Under the pieces are notes generated by a model. The model was not told where the DNA came from. It made no database searches and saw only the letters and a list, made by a program, of their open reading frames with translations. This document shows, in pieces, positions 42,671 to 56,079 of a stretch of DNA of 64,000 nucleotides. How positions within the stretch are numbered: position 1 is the first letter of the stretch; each line of letters starts with the position of its first letter. A program made the position numbers and the translations under genes. Source of the stretch: Anadara kagoshimensis (lineage: Eukaryota; Mollusca; Bivalvia; Arcoida; Arcidae); NCBI GenBank assembly GCA_021292105.1, contig CM037871.1:16375960-16439959 (forward strand). The letters run 5' to 3'.

Positions 42671-43257
42671 TTGTTGGCGCCATAATCTCGATTTCAGATT
42701 TTATCAATAAGAAATCAAATTTCTGAATGTTTACTGTGTAATTATAGAGGTTGGTCTTGTGTCTCTGCGTATGTTTCTTTAAATAAAGGAGAAAATTAAA
42801 GGGATATTTATCAGGTAATTTTTCTGAATTTACAATAACTGATCGAAAAATGCAGTTTGTTAAGTCAAATGCACATTGCACTGCGTTGTGTCCAAATATG
42901 AAAATTAATGTAAAATTATTTATTAGTAATTAAAAACGTTTTTCGAGATTCGCTTTTGTGTTATGTTACTATAACTGAAGAAAATGTTTATACAAAGTTG
43001 TGTAACCTAACAATTCTCAACTAAAGCATATTTAGATTTTTTACAGCGACGGTTAATATATTAATGTCAGTTTAAAACTTACAAATATACATCAATAATA
43101 CAATACATTGAAACATATATCTTTTTTTCATATTCATTTTTATTCACATTCACCATACTTTTACAATATTCTTCTAACATATATACATTTATAATACAAT
43201 ATTCTTTTGTATAATGAATATAATAATCTTTTTAATGAGTATAGATGGATACTACTA
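42671..43257. other. Intergenic, nothing recognised
   Basis: AT-rich; no coding frame or repeat family identified. Confidence 0.35.
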
Positions 43258-43258
43258 C

Positions 43259-43323
<65 letters not shown>

Positions 43324-43760
43324 GTAATAATAATAATAATAATAATAGTAATAATAATAACCTTTTAAATTTATTGATTATGGATGGATACTACTACATA
43401 TAATAATAATAACAATAATAATAATAATAACAATAATAATATAACCTTTTTATTGATTATGAATGAATACTACTGCATATAATAATAATAATAATAATAA
43501 TAATGATAAATAATAATAATAATAATATAACCTTTTTATTGATTATGGATGAATACTACTACATATAATAATAATAATAATAATAATAATATAATAATAA
43601 TAATAATAATAGTAATAATAATAATAGTAATAATAATAACCTTTTAAATTTATTGATTATGGATGGATACTACTACATAATAATAATAAGAAGAAGAAGA
43701 AGAAAAAGAAGAAGAAGAGAAGAAAGAAAGAAAGAGAAGAAAGAAAGAAAGAAAGAAAAC
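43258..43760. repeat. (TAA)n arrays inside an about 100-150-bp tandem repeat, ending in (GAA)n/(GAAA)n
   Basis: The module TTATTGATTATGGATGGATA with CTACTACATA followed by a TAA run occurs about five times (near 43240, 43375, 43455, 43540 and 43655). TAA-run lengths differ between units. The final unit runs into AAGAAG and AAAGAAAG tracts. Confidence 0.9.
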
Positions 43761-46289
43761 AAGACGAATTACTTGCACGTTTCTTTTAATGGGATATTTC
43801 TTTTCATTAGATACTAATATTTCTCGCATAAATTTGAATTAAATTATATTTGTGCACAACTACACAAAATAATAACTGCGACTTTAAAACATATACATTT
43901 TGCAATTTAAAAAAAAGAAAGAGCACATCCCACGTGATTTACCAAGAAGAATACCGGTAAAACAAATCTTCTGGTTTTAATGAAAAACTGTTCTTATTGG
44001 TTCAACGCTGGAAAAAACTTTTGTTGAACCTGGGTGCAAAAAATAAATATAACCCAAAATTATATTTTATTCCTTTACAATCAAAATTGAATTTTATATT
44101 TAAAAAGTTGATTTTTCACTTAGCCATGTAGTAAAGTTTCTTAAAGTTATATTAAGAAAATATGAGTACTTTTTGAATTAAAAAATTGCAATAAGACATG
44201 TGTAACACTCCAATCCATGCCACAACACAACTTGAAAGTGGTCACGGGCTTGTCTGTCTGTGTTGGTACATTTGTATTATTGCCAGAATACGACCTAACA
44301 AAATTTAATTATGTACATAAATCATTCACAACCCTGTCAAATTTTATGGATGAGGAATCCCCTACGACGAAAATAATTTGATATTAAAAAGCCCTTGACC
44401 AAATTTCACGATTCATTGAATTTATCGCCGTTTATAAATAGACTTAAGCGGCCACGGTATATTAAAAGCATCAATTACTAAAATGTCAACAGCCCTTATA
44501 AAAATAATCTGAGTTGACAAAATTAGCTCTCAGAACAAGATCACTCGAAGCGTAAAAACAAAAAACAAAGGGTCAGTTTAGATATTAAAGTCCATCTGAG
44601 AGTCTAAATCTATTTAATTCGCATCAGAGGTCATTTTGTTGGCCCTTTCAATCTTGACCGATGGAGTGAATTAAGTGGTCATTTCTTAATCAACACTTTA
44701 TACGTATTTAAATAAATATGTCACTTTCTGTCGCCGATATCTGGATCGCCACAATTCGTACCCAGCAGCTTCAGACATCAGGGCTGAAGATGTTGACAGC
44801 TATTTTTGAATTTTATATGAAATAATTAAAAATTAATTAAAACGCAAAATTAATCATGTTGAGAAAAATAGTAAAATAGTTGGATTGATGACAAATTCAA
44901 ATACGTATTTCAATTTTCTTCGTTTGAGGAGTTTTTCATAGATGACTTTTAAGCTTTTTAGAGCATCTTTAATTTACTGCATACATCTGTTATTTGCAAA
45001 CTTATGAATATTTCTATTATTCTAAATTTTGCAACTGACAAGCCTCAAACGATGCATGTTCATCATATTCTTTAAAGAGAAACCCACTTGCTATAGATAA
45101 AATTAAATATGGTAGAAACCCGTGTATGAAAATCAATCTTAACATATCAAAACCCATTGAGGTAAATGTATGTACGAGGGTGGAGCCGACATTAACAATA
45201 ATGCTGCACCAATTGTTTACATTTATATGTGTGTTTTAAATTTCACTCTTGAAATGATTTTATTAAAAGAAAAACAAAAATAAATAAAATAAAAGAAACA
45301 ACAACCTTTCTTTATATTAGATGTGTTTTCTCCACTTTAATATGCTATTTCAACACCATGATTACTGTATATGTATATTTTTTTTAATTTTGTGAATTTT
45401 TTTGATATCTCTCAAATAAAAAATGATTTCAAGTGAAGTAAGATTAAAATTATATTACTTGTACTTTCAAAATCGTGTACTTGGTCATAGCCTATGCATA
45501 CAACATAAAAAATGGGTTGAGTTCGAACAATGTCAAAGAAATTATTTTTTACAAAAAGTAGGGGTTTTGGGGTTTTTTTTATGGAACAAGTGAGAATACT
45601 TGATGTTGAAATTGGGGGATCAATTGAAGATAAAAAGCAAACCTCTTCTGTTTACAAATTTGTAGATGGACGAAGAGAAAAAAGAAAATGACAGATGTAG
45701 TCGTTTTTTATTACTGTAAAGTCAATATAAAATTAAGGCTTTTGTTTGTTTTGTAATTCTGTACCGGGATTTAGAAGCTAACATCAGCTTTACTAAGGTA
45801 TATAATGTTTTTAAATCATTGTAGTCAGATTTTTTAAGATTCAAGAATTATCATAATAGTGACATTAATGGTCCAAAATAGATGCACAGATGTGTACCTC
45901 TGAAGGAATGATAAATCTTGACTTCCTAGTTTATAACATCTGGAATCAAAAATTTATTTGTAGTTTTCGATTGCTTTGCCATATGTAGACTTAACAGCGC
46001 GGACAACGTGTATACAGAAATTGGTAACACGCCCTCTTATACATGTAAGAGTTCGTCTCGTTAAAAACCAAGAAGGCAAAACATATATACGACACATTGT
46101 ATATGTATGTCATAGTAAAAACTGAAATTCAGTAAAATCCAGGATTTTACTAGTAGAAACAGAATTCCAGTTTTTACTGGATTTAATTTATATATATTTT
46201 CAGATAAACATTGTTCATCAAAATTATCTGCTTATTAAATTTTAGAAATTCCTCCAAAACACCAAGCCATGCTCAATCGTTCAAAATAC
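43761..46289. other. Intergenic; no gene recognised, one small hairpin
   Basis: No coding exon was identified. A nested inverted repeat lies at 46114-46178 (17-bp outer arms with one mismatch, 10-bp inner arms). The block 44560-44800 is less AT-rich and unrepeated, and could be conserved noncoding sequence. Confidence 0.35.
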
Positions 46290-46440
46290 TGCCTTAGGTA
46301 AATTTGGGTTACATGTTTTTGATAATTCTATTTTTCTCAATATAGCATCATTAAAAAACATTTAATTTCTACAATTTTGGTCCAAGCACAACTGTTGAGG
46401 TATTTTACTTCGAAATAGTAATTTAGTGCTCTAAAAAATA
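46290..46440 (+). repeat. Diverged copy of the 'GATGAGGAATTGTATTCC' repeat
   Basis: CTTAGGTAAATTTGGGTTAC, GGTCCAAGCACAACTGTTGA, GGTATTTTACTTCGAAA and TTAGTGCT preserve the block order. Confidence 0.45.
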
Positions 46441-47540
46441 AAACAAAATTAGTAATAATTCATGCATTACCTTTCAAATCTGACCGTTTTGATTTTTGTC
46501 AATAGCTGGAAATTAATTCCTTGAATTTTATCAATAAAAAATATAAAATGCAGTTGCGATTGCAATCACTGTTTTTTTATTTCACGTATAGATCAGTGTT
46601 CTTAAAATAGATGAAAGGAATATTTAACTAACCGTGGAAAACCTGCACGTGAACAAAGAAAATGAAACATTACAAACCAATAACTAATCAGCCAATGAAG
46701 ACAATGTTAGAGAATCACATATTTTGACCACTGACACTTGAGTACATGTAGCTTGGTACAGTTGGAACAAAGTAAAACGGTATGCCATGAGAAAATGTCA
46801 TGGCCATTCTGCTATCTTTAAGATTGAGCGGAACTTTAAACTCATATTTGATACTTAACTGTTCCGAAAATACAAAAAAAAAAAAAAAAAAAAAAACCAT
46901 GTGGAAGTTAAAGAATGATTTTATGCGGAAATGCAATTCACCGTATTTTTAACAGCGGCATTTGTCGATGCTGAATTACATCTCTTGTTACGGTAACTTT
47001 GAGGTTTCTATTGAACTAATACCACGGATCATCCAGAAAATAATTAATTCTTTTGTAAACATATTAAACACTATTTGAAAATCAAGTGTAAACACTCAGT
47101 TGTTTATTAGTCAATAAAGCCAGGCAATAAAACAACAAAATAAACGGCTTCAAATTAACAATGCATCTGGGACCTAAACATTCCAATTGTTGAAATATTC
47201 ATTGACCATTGATTCCAGAAATTCGTAAATATTTGAAAAACAGTATAATTATTTGTAAAAGGTATTTCGGATATTAAGATGTAATTAATTGTTTTTTATT
47301 CTTTAAATGTAAATTTTAAATTAACATAAACACCGTTACCTACTAAACTGAAATGAAAAGTTAATTAAAAGTTGTGGTAATTTCTGAATAATCACGACTG
47401 CCAACGATCATAAAAAGTGATCTTAACTCCTAGTTTTCAAACGGTCGGAATTGATTTCACGATAATATATTAAATACTCCTGACCACCATTTAAAAAAAC
47501 AGAGCTGTAGGACAGATCGCGACATCAATGAATATTAGAG
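46441..47540. other. Intergenic, nothing recognised
   Basis: Only a 22-base A run near 46875 stands out. Confidence 0.4.
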
Positions 47541-47541
47541 T

Positions 47542-47545
<4 letters not shown>

Positions 47546-47584
<39 letters not shown>

Positions 47585-47771
47585 AGAGAGAGAGAGAGAA
47601 ATCAGCACTACAGTAGAGAGAAAGAGAGATTGATAGGCATTTTAATTGAGAGAGTGTGATCAGCATTATAAGAGAGAGAGAGAGAGAGAGAGAATGAGGA
47701 AGAGAGTGAAAGAGAGAGGTATGGATCAGCATTGCAACATGGGTGAGAGAGGAGAGAGATCAGCATTATAG

Positions 47772-47803
<32 letters not shown>
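47546..47803. repeat. (GA)n tracts interspersed with ATCAGCATTAxA spacers
   Basis: Five or so GA runs are separated by related spacers (ATCAGCACTACAG, ATCAGCATTATAAG, ATCAGCATTGCAAC, ATCAGCATTATAGG). The whole is therefore an irregular minisatellite and not a single microsatellite. Confidence 0.9.
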
Positions 47804-48119
47804 TCCACACACCTGTGCTGCCTTTTTATAAAATAACTTGAAACTTAAAACAAACTAAAGGGTTGAAAATCTAATAAGAACATATATCAAAGGTGAAATT
47901 GACAATAGATAAAAGGTCTTGACTTGACAGAAGTCTTGCTGATTGTTGTAATTCGAGAAGGAGGGTAACTGTAGGAAGCCATCATCATCCATTTTCCATT
48001 TCGAGTCAAAAACAGTATGCAACCTAAGAAAGTGTATTTTTCATTTTAGATTTTTGTGTAGGGTTAGAATTATAATAGGCAGTGTCTATTTCAAACAATC
48101 AGTTTTTAATGTTTAAAAA

Positions 48120-48915
48120 TCTGTTTTATTGTTTATATTGGACAAGGGAATTGACAGAACCAGCTTTTAAAGTCCATCCTCTGTTTAAACTTTGATACAA
48201 AATATCTTTTATTATTTACATTGGAAAAGGAAAAATGTCGGGACCATCTTTTTAATTCCTTACTCTTAATGAGCTCCGAAACTAAATTGCTTTTATTGTT
48301 TACATTGGACAAGGCCCTAGCTTTGATACAAAATTCCGTTTCCATTATTTACATGAAAAAGGGAAAAGTGGGGACAAACTTTTAAGGTCCATTATCCTCG
48401 ATAATTTTGATACACCATATCTTTTATTATTTACAATGCAATTCATTTATTCCCAAAGCATACACATATGTTTTTACAATGAAAATAAAGTTGCATGGCG
48501 CACATATAACAATATATAAAAGTGTATGGCAACATGGCAAAATATTCGTATATTCTAATATTCGTTAGATAGCAATAATAATAATACATGTAATAATAAT
48601 AATAAGTACGACGAGGGAGACTATGCTGTCTAGTCAGTTGTATTCGAATGATTGGATGGATTGTCTAGTCAGTTAACATTGGACAAGAAAACATTGTCCA
48701 AACCCTTAGTAAGCTTTGAAAAATTTACTTTTATTATTTACATTGGACAAGGAAAAATGTCGGGATCATCCTTTAAAGTCCATCCTTTTTTAATATTTTG
48801 ATACAAAATATCTTTTATTATTTAAATTGGGCAAGAAAAAATTGTCGGGACCGTCTTTTTTAATTCAACCTCTGAGTAAACTTTAATTTGATACAAAACA
48901 TCTTTTATTATTTAC
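48120..48915. repeat. About 85-bp diverged tandem repeat in two blocks
   Basis: CTTTTATTATTTACATTGGA with CAAGGAAAAATGTCGGGACC and a TTTTGATACAAAATAT end recurs near 48127, 48210, 48293, 48343 and 48420. After about 300 unrelated bases it resumes near 48732, 48816 and 48905. The interruption (48440-48720) looks like an insertion. Confidence 0.8.
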
Positions 48916-48977
48916 ACCGGACTAGCGAAAAATGCCGGCACCATCTTTTGAAGTCCTTCCTCTTTTTTAAGCGTTGT

Positions 48978-49025
<48 letters not shown>
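48978..49025. repeat. (ATTT)n microsatellite
   Basis: About 12 units. Confidence 0.95.
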
Positions 49026-49029
<4 letters not shown>

Positions 49030-49655
49030 TGGTACAAGGAAAGTGTATTTTCTTATTTCATAAGATTTAAGATCTATAAGACGCCATCATGGGTGTTCAT
49101 CAAATAATAAAAGACAAACATCAGCACAATTTAAAACTACAATATTGAAGCCCATTTTAAAGACACCAAATCCAACATCATCCTGAACACGAACATGGTT
49201 AAACACCTATTTTTTTAAAATACATTCTACGACGTTTTCATAGATCTGAAATGAACAGTTTTATTTTAGTTTGACTACACTATCTGCCTTTAGTACTGCA
49301 TTGGTCACCCTAAACAATTGAGTTAGGTTATACTATTCATTTTCATCATATCGTCTTCTTTAAATATTATCGAAATTTTGAGTATGAACAAGAAAAGATA
49401 GATACCTGACACCAATTTGAAAATGCAAGCTAGGAGGCCAAAAACACCAACAGGAAAACAACTGAAACAGACAAAGAAAGGCTAGAAAAAACGGAAGGGA
49501 AATTACATGATTGGTGAAAGATAAGAAAGGTTTGGATCCATTACATCGCCACCTTATGGAGCTCTTAAAATAAATAAATATAGTAAGTAATTACATGTAA
49601 GGCTGACTGTAAGTAAGTGAGTAATTAAGTCGGTACTGACGTAATTGAGTAAGTA
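49026..49655. other. Intergenic, nothing recognised
   Basis: Short GTAAGTAA-type repeats near 49580-49660 only. Confidence 0.35.
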
Positions 49656-49659
49656 CTTG

Positions 49660-49790
49660 TCAAAACAAACATACCAATCAATGTCCAAATCACAATCCCA
49701 AAGTGAAAACTTTAAAAATGGCAATAAAAAACCTGAACTTCCACCAAAGAAATTGGGCTGATGTTCTAGATAGGTAAGCGCCTCAAGTCA
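49660..49790 (-). repeat. RT-family 3' tail
   Basis: CAAACATACCAATCAATGTC, CCTGAACTTCCACCAAAG and TTCTAGATAGGTAAGCGCCT. Confidence 0.55.
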
Positions 49791-49799
49791 CAAGTTTTT

Positions 49800-50685
49800 A
49801 ATTCGATGCAGTATGTGCACATACATGTGCAAATATTTGAGAAGCATTTTATTCCAAAAGTAGATTTTCTACTTACCAGTTTAACTTTTCAAGACCTCAG
49901 ATATTTTGTTTATGAGGGTCACATGGGACAGCGGTTTAAATTTGAATAAAACGTGCTAGACCTATTGTAATACATAGAATTGTAAATATATAGGTTTTCT
50001 ATTTAAAGTTTTATTTTCAATCAAGTAACTCCAATATAGTACTAAAACACTTTTAATTTTAGAAATGCGTTACATTAGACACGCCTAAATAAGGAATTAA
50101 ATTATTAAATGAAGAAATTTATCATGCTATTATTCACAGGTGCGCGGACTATTTATACACCTTTCAATGCAGTTTCAAAAAGGCAGGTATCACTTGATTA
50201 AAAGAATCAATATTTAGTTTTCTGGTTAACATTGGTGATACATTACCATCAATAGGATATTTACATTCCGACATTGAGACTAACAGTGGGTTGTTGAAAC
50301 ATAATACTTTTATTTACTCCGAAATGTGCTTGGTTTGAAAAACATAATAAAAGAAATTGAAAAGACTGCTGGATTACCTGACCAGGTGTTTAAAAAGGAG
50401 ACTTGATTGAATTTCTTTAAAGTTAATTATCCTAGAAAAATATTCTGGTCATGGCCATGATTTTACAGACTCAGGAAATGTTATTGTGTTAAAATTTAAC
50501 TGTTGACATTAAAGTAAAAAGGTTTTCACAGATACTTGAAATTTAACAGTTTGCTTTTTTGTAAAAACAGGAATTGCTCATGCACATGTTATGTCATAAG
50601 GTACAAAGCCATTAATATTATCAGAGCCAAAGTCTTGTATTCTAGTGAGTAGTGACGAATTATTCAATACCGGAACTTTATTGAA
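49800..50685. other. Intergenic, nothing recognised
   Basis: No coding frame or repeat family identified. Confidence 0.35.
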
Positions 50686-50689
50686 GGAG

Positions 50690-51130
50690 CAAGCCTACAA
50701 ATAAATTGTTGACTCAGGGATATTGCAAGCCCAGGGTTATCAAGAGCCACAAAATTCTTATGGCCGTCATTACATTATTGTTAATCAGTTACACATTATC
50801 CTGGATAAATTTGCATTGCAATAGTTGCATGTTCCGGTCATCCTCAATTTTAATTTAACACATGGCACGTGTAAGTATCTAGACAGGAGATGCTTATTGC
50901 AAGCCTAGGGTTATCAAGAGTCACAAAATTCTTATGGCCGTCATTTCAATATTGTTAATGAGTTACATAGGTGTCTCCAAAATTATCCTGGATAAATTTG
51001 CAGTGAAATGGTTGCATGTTCTGGTTATCCTCAATTTTAATTTCACACATGGCGCGTGTAGCTAGGTACATGTATCTAAACAGGAGATGTTTACATGTAT
51101 CTTTATAGAACATCTGGAGTCTTACTTCTA
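50690..51130 (+). repeat. RT-family C-terminal/3' fragment duplicated in tandem
   Basis: ATTGCAAGCCCAGGGTTATC (about 50724) and ATTGCAAGCCTAGGGTTATC (about 50897) start two about 170-190-bp units. Both contain ACAAAATTCTTATGGCCGTC, TTATCCTGGATAAATTTGCA, TTTAACACATGGCxCGTGTA-type sequence and an ACAGGAGATG end. Confidence 0.75.
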
Positions 51131-51344
51131 TATCAAGTGCTCGTCAAAAAGTCGGTAGTTATATAATATTTTTGTCACAATATTGACTTGTTTCATCCAT
51201 TTGTGGAACCGTATTCTGGGTTGTGTTTGTGCTTTCTGATTCCATTTTTCATTAACATTTTAGAATCTTTTAGTATATAGCTTTAAAGTGGTACACATAG
51301 AAGCCTAAATAGCATCATTTGACTGTATTGACAAGTTAGAGTGA

Positions 51345-51672
51345 TTGAATGAATAGAAGTTTTACCTCCAAGTCAAGATTATTTCATTTATATTGATGCG
51401 TCACCAGCTATAGCTAAAGTGGCAAAACATTGGCACCCAAGGCAATGTGCACGGGATGTTCTTTAAGATGCCACGACTGTAGTGACACATGACATCGGTT
51501 TTCAAATTTTAAGGTCGCTTCTGAAAAACCCCATGACTTCCCTAATGTTTGGCGAAATAAAAATCACTGTCTTTTTTCAAGTCTTGGTCAGAGCCGGTTG
51601 GGTTTGAACCCACGACCTCACACATAGAAGGTACGAAGCAAGTGCTTTATCAACTTAGCTATCGTAATGGTT
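51345..51672 (-). mobile_element. tRNA-headed SINE, diverged full-length copy
   Basis: On the minus strand, the A-box-like TAGCTAAGTTGATAAAGC and B box GGGTTCAAACCC are present, then a GACTTGAAAAAAGACAGTGA-like body start, GTTTGGCGAA complement, AGCTATAGCTGGTGACG and a TATAAATGAAATAATCTTGA tail. Confidence 0.8.
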
Positions 51673-51780
51673 TTGCAATTCAGAGATAATTTGAAATAGG
51701 ATGAAATGTTGATTTCATAAGACCTCAAACGAGAATAATAATTATTTGGTTTTTTTATTAAACCTTTTTTGATAAATCGT

Positions 51781-51782
<2 letters not shown>

Positions 51783-51834
<52 letters not shown>
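51783..51834. repeat. (TAA)n microsatellite
   Basis: About 17 units. Confidence 0.95.
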
Positions 51835-51835
<1 letters not shown>

Positions 51836-54540
51836 CTGTTATAAACGTACGAACAATCTGCAATTTATAATTTCTTGAGAAATCTGGAATCAATTAATAA
51901 TTCGAATTATTGTTTGACAATATACAACACACATCGACCACACTGATAAAGAAATATTTCCATGAAACACAAACCTTTCATGTTTGATAACACAGTTCTA
52001 ATTGATATGATAGTCTGATTATTTCACAAGGATAAAGAGATTATGCGATTTTCCACCTCTTCACTCACGTGCAATGCACGGTCATGTCACGCGCATGACT
52101 TTTGTGTGTATGTGGCGTAGTAATCTATAAATGAAATTGAGTGATTGGGTAATTTCATTTCAATAACAAGTGTAGTATGTTTGATTATCAATACCAATAG
52201 CCGATGACAGAATACTTCCCATAATCACTTCTGTTACATAAAACAGTACACGACAATTGCATTTAACCGGTCTCTGCTTACAGAATTTGGACATACGAAA
52301 ATTAAATTTACCAGATAAAATGGTTATACGCCAAAATATTTATTCTATGTTGAGTAGATCGACAAAGGCTTTTTCCCAAACTAATCATTGTAATTATCAT
52401 GTCTTGGTTTTAGAAAAGAGATAGGTTTTTTGACATAGCTAGATAGCAAATAAGTCCGTTATTGATGTGAAAATGATTTCGATTTTTTTTTGCAAACTAA
52501 AGCGAAGCTTTTTGCCTATACAATCTTCTTTTTGTCATCTCTGAAATATTTTTTATTTTAAATTGCTACTTAATAAATAAACAAATAAACAAATAAAATG
52601 TCATGTTATAATATTTCGAGTTTTAATGAAGTATGCGTAACCGTGCAATGCGACTTTTTGTCATTATGTCATCTAATACATCTTTGAATATTTCATTCAG
52701 AAAATTATAAAAACAATTATATATACAACATGACAAACACCAAGCTGTTAATAATGATAAAAAATACAGTCCGCTTTCGAATATTTTAATTCCCGATTAT
52801 GTTGTCAAAAACATTATCACCAGAAACGCTTTATTAAAATATGTAGATTGAAATGGAAATGTGTGCTAATAACCCTGTATTCTTTTTTCAGAGTAACCGA
52901 ATGATGAAGAACGTCGGCATCGGGGTCATATGACCTTTAAATTTCAACACCAAGCTTAAGGTTCGGACCCTTAATGTGAGAACGTTTCAGTTCGCATTTC
53001 GAAGGTCGGTTGCATTTTTCTGTGATTTCAAGTTTCTTCCGCGCCCAGGCCTGGTGACGATTCCAAGGTAATCAACAAACCATTTTCATAGAAGTCATTT
53101 TTGGACGGTTGAAATTAATCAAAGGCGGGATATTATGCACGCGTCCTTCGCAATGATTACCGTGATTTCCGTATTTACCGAAATACAGTTACATAACTTT
53201 AATTTAAAATATATTTGCACCACAATGCATTTCCACAATGGGTTTACAAAGTCGTGTTTTCAATTCTGCTTTCATTTTCGAAATAAGTTTTACTTTCAAT
53301 TTTTTTTAAAATAGAAAAAAGTTTTTTATAGATTTAGCTAATTTTAGTGCTGCTGTTTTTTAATGTTTTATTATTTTTAATAATATCAGGGTTTTTGTTT
53401 ATCAAAATTAGACACATTTTATTGCTCAAAATTCACCTTAAGCGAAAGGTATGAACGCCTATGAATGAATGTCTAATGCAGAAAAGAAAGATGGAAATTC
53501 ATGGTATGTAACTCTCAAAAGCTTACCAACTTTAGGAAAAACAAACATGGTTTTGGGTATTTTTGTCGTTCTACAATGTAAATAAGAAAAGGGATTTTGT
53601 TACAAAGCTTAATAAGAGGATGAACTTTAAAACCAGAGTTACCGGAGAATCCATCGACCTTTGGCAATCGAATTGACAAACGTTCTCACACTAGGATTTG
53701 GTGTTGGATTCAATATTTGGCGCTGAGATTCTATGGGATTCGTACGCGTGAACTTGAGACCGGTTGGCCGCCGAGCCTCTAAGCTATATCAAGAACAGGT
53801 CGTCAAACGATTAAGGGTCTGAGACAAGTGGCATGTACATCTCGTCATGTGGCTAGTGCAAATATGTGACTTCCGAGTACAAGACCAATAGGTGTCAGAA
53901 CAATAGTACCGAGTTGTTTTATGGGGTTCCAGTCATCCGACATACATGTGCATTTGTATTTGACAACTAGTGTTCCCCAATCACGCACACCGCAAAAGTG
54001 TTTTCTATTCTTTATCAAACAGTAGACTGCAGTTTGATGAATTGATTAGACAAATGTTTTTGGATTCGTCTGGGTTAAAACAATCCATTTTAAATCAACA
54101 CGTTGATATTCAATGCATCTTGTTCTGACTTGACACATTTTGCTGTATTCACGGTGACTGGGTTTCTACACCAAACAACGATCAACATTCTCTGCCCATT
54201 AGCCATGATTTTTCCTATACTTTCAAACTATTTCCTTTCACGCACCATTTGCAATATACCGTTTGATATTTCAACACTCAATTGCAAATAAAATTCATCA
54301 TATTTCGCTTAGGTCGGATTAATCCATCGACATGTAAAAATAAAGACAAATTGACTATTTAAAAGCTCTTTCATGTTTGGCGTTATTTTCACAAATGCGT
54401 CTATTTCGTGCAGATGCCACGCCCACTTTTTGGATATAATGGATCCTGTGTTGTGATATTATGTCCCTTTATGATACAGTCGGGTAAATAAAGTAGAACA
54501 CGATTGTTCATTTCAATGATGTAAATGTCCACATCACTAA
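51835..54540. other. Intergenic; weak exon-like block and an inverted-repeat pair
   Basis: TTTTTTCAG at about 52883-52891 precedes a GC-richer block to about 53070 with a short open stretch (NRMMKNVGIGVI, then stop). AACACCAA...TGTGAGAACGTTT at about 52948-52992 and its inverse at about 53675-53708 form an imperfect inverted pair about 700 bp apart. No gene recognised. Confidence 0.3.
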
Positions 54541-54544
54541 CTTA

Positions 54545-54764
54545 TGTACAGTACAGGCCTATCGAAAGTTTAACACTTACGTAACAAACAGAAGCTAAAG
54601 TTTAGCCATCGAGTATCCGAGACGTGGATAGAAAACCTGTCGAACGATGGATATCAGCTGTCGAAATGTCGACAGGAAATAGACAGCGTAGGACCTAGAT
54701 AAGCTGGCGATAAGGCACTGATTTGTTATATTGGTGTTAAACTTTCGACAGGTCTGTACTGTAT
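54545..54764. mobile_element. TIR element copy F (CCTGTCGAAAGTTTAAC family)
   Basis: Left TGTACAGTACAGGCCTATCG plus AAAGTTTAACACT; right GTGTTAAACTTTCGACAGGT plus CTGTACTGTA. The TIRs are over 30 bp and well matched; unamplified interior. Confidence 0.85.
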
Positions 54765-56079
54765 TTAACAAATGGAAAACACTACAAATACACTTCAATA
54801 AAGTGACATGACAAATTGTATTTTATTACGGACCAACGCCTTATTTGAAATGAGAAATCAGCCGAAAGACCTGACACTGTACATGTATACGTTTTTATTG
54901 TATAGTGGTATGGAAATTAAGTTATGAAAACTATTTTTATTGAAATAAACAGGTGAAGTTTAAACTGATAAAAAGAAGGACAATATTATGTACAATTATG
55001 ATTTATAATGGTTTACAACAGTCAGTTAAAAGGAATGTAGATTCAGGTACTCTTCTGAAAAATTCACTCATGTAAAGCGACCAATGATACCATAAGTGAT
55101 TTTAAGATTTTTTTGAGAAAATTTTCAGGCAAATGATACCATAATTGATTTTAAGATTTTCTGAGAAAATTTTCAGACCATTAATACCATAATTGATTTT
55201 AAAAATTTCTGAGAAAATTTTCAATAACATTTTGTCTTAGAATTTATATTTTTTATATTAACAAGTTTTGTTTCTTGTTCCACCATTCTTGTCACTTTAT
55301 TATTATTATTTACTGTTTTAAGCAATAGCATATAAATGTTTTTGCTATTGAATGCGTTTCAGGTGCATACTGTATGTATATGTATATAAAGACCAAGAAC
55401 GTTGCTTCAAAAGTTTTAATTTGATATCGTTTAAAAATTGAAGTCATTTGGTGGAAGTATGATTTCAAAATGACATGGAAATTTAAATCCGGCACGTTTA
55501 GTTAAGTAGTGTTTATACAGAGGCGGTCGCTACAAGACGTTTTATTGCATATATAATGACAGCAATGACAATTGTTTTCATTTGAAGTTGTCAAATCTGA
55601 AAAAAAACTGAAAATAGTTTTTCTTACTTTTCTTCAAGCTTGCTTTGCATTTCTTTATATAGAGGTCTGCCTGCAAATAAGGCCAATACGATACAATAAA
55701 GCACAGATTGTTAAGCACAATAAAACGTCAATGAAGAATCAAGTAATGTTTTCCTAACCGATCTTAAGCCGCCGATCGCCACTTGGTAATGTTGATACAA
55801 GCTGTTCTATGACTTGTTTCACAATTAATTCTTAGCCAGAGTATTTGTATTAAATGTGATATGATATTTGAGTAAATATGTTGACAGGAGGAGTCTTGTT
55901 ATTTCTAGCTTGTGTGACATAGAAAATCGTGTTATGGCTATTGGAAGACACGAAATTGGTACATGATTCTGATAATGTTTTAATCGAATAATTATTGAAA
56001 TGAAATTTATTGAAAATATAAATTATTCTCTCTTTTTGCTCAAATACGAACTTGTGCGTCATTTTCTCAAACATCTTAT
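54765..56079. other. Intergenic; one short tandem repeat
   Basis: AATGATACCATAAGTGATTT and variants recur three times at about 55083-55225 with a period of about 57 bp (GATTTTAAGATTTxTGAGAAAATTTTCAG). Otherwise nothing recognised. Confidence 0.5.

Noticed and set aside
47535-47808. Ser-Leu-rich minus-strand reading frames
   Set aside because: They come from (GA)n tracts with irregular spacers.
51618-51893. Poly-Tyr minus-strand frame
   Set aside because: It is a (TAA)n microsatellite read on the complementary strand, joined to SINE-head sequence.
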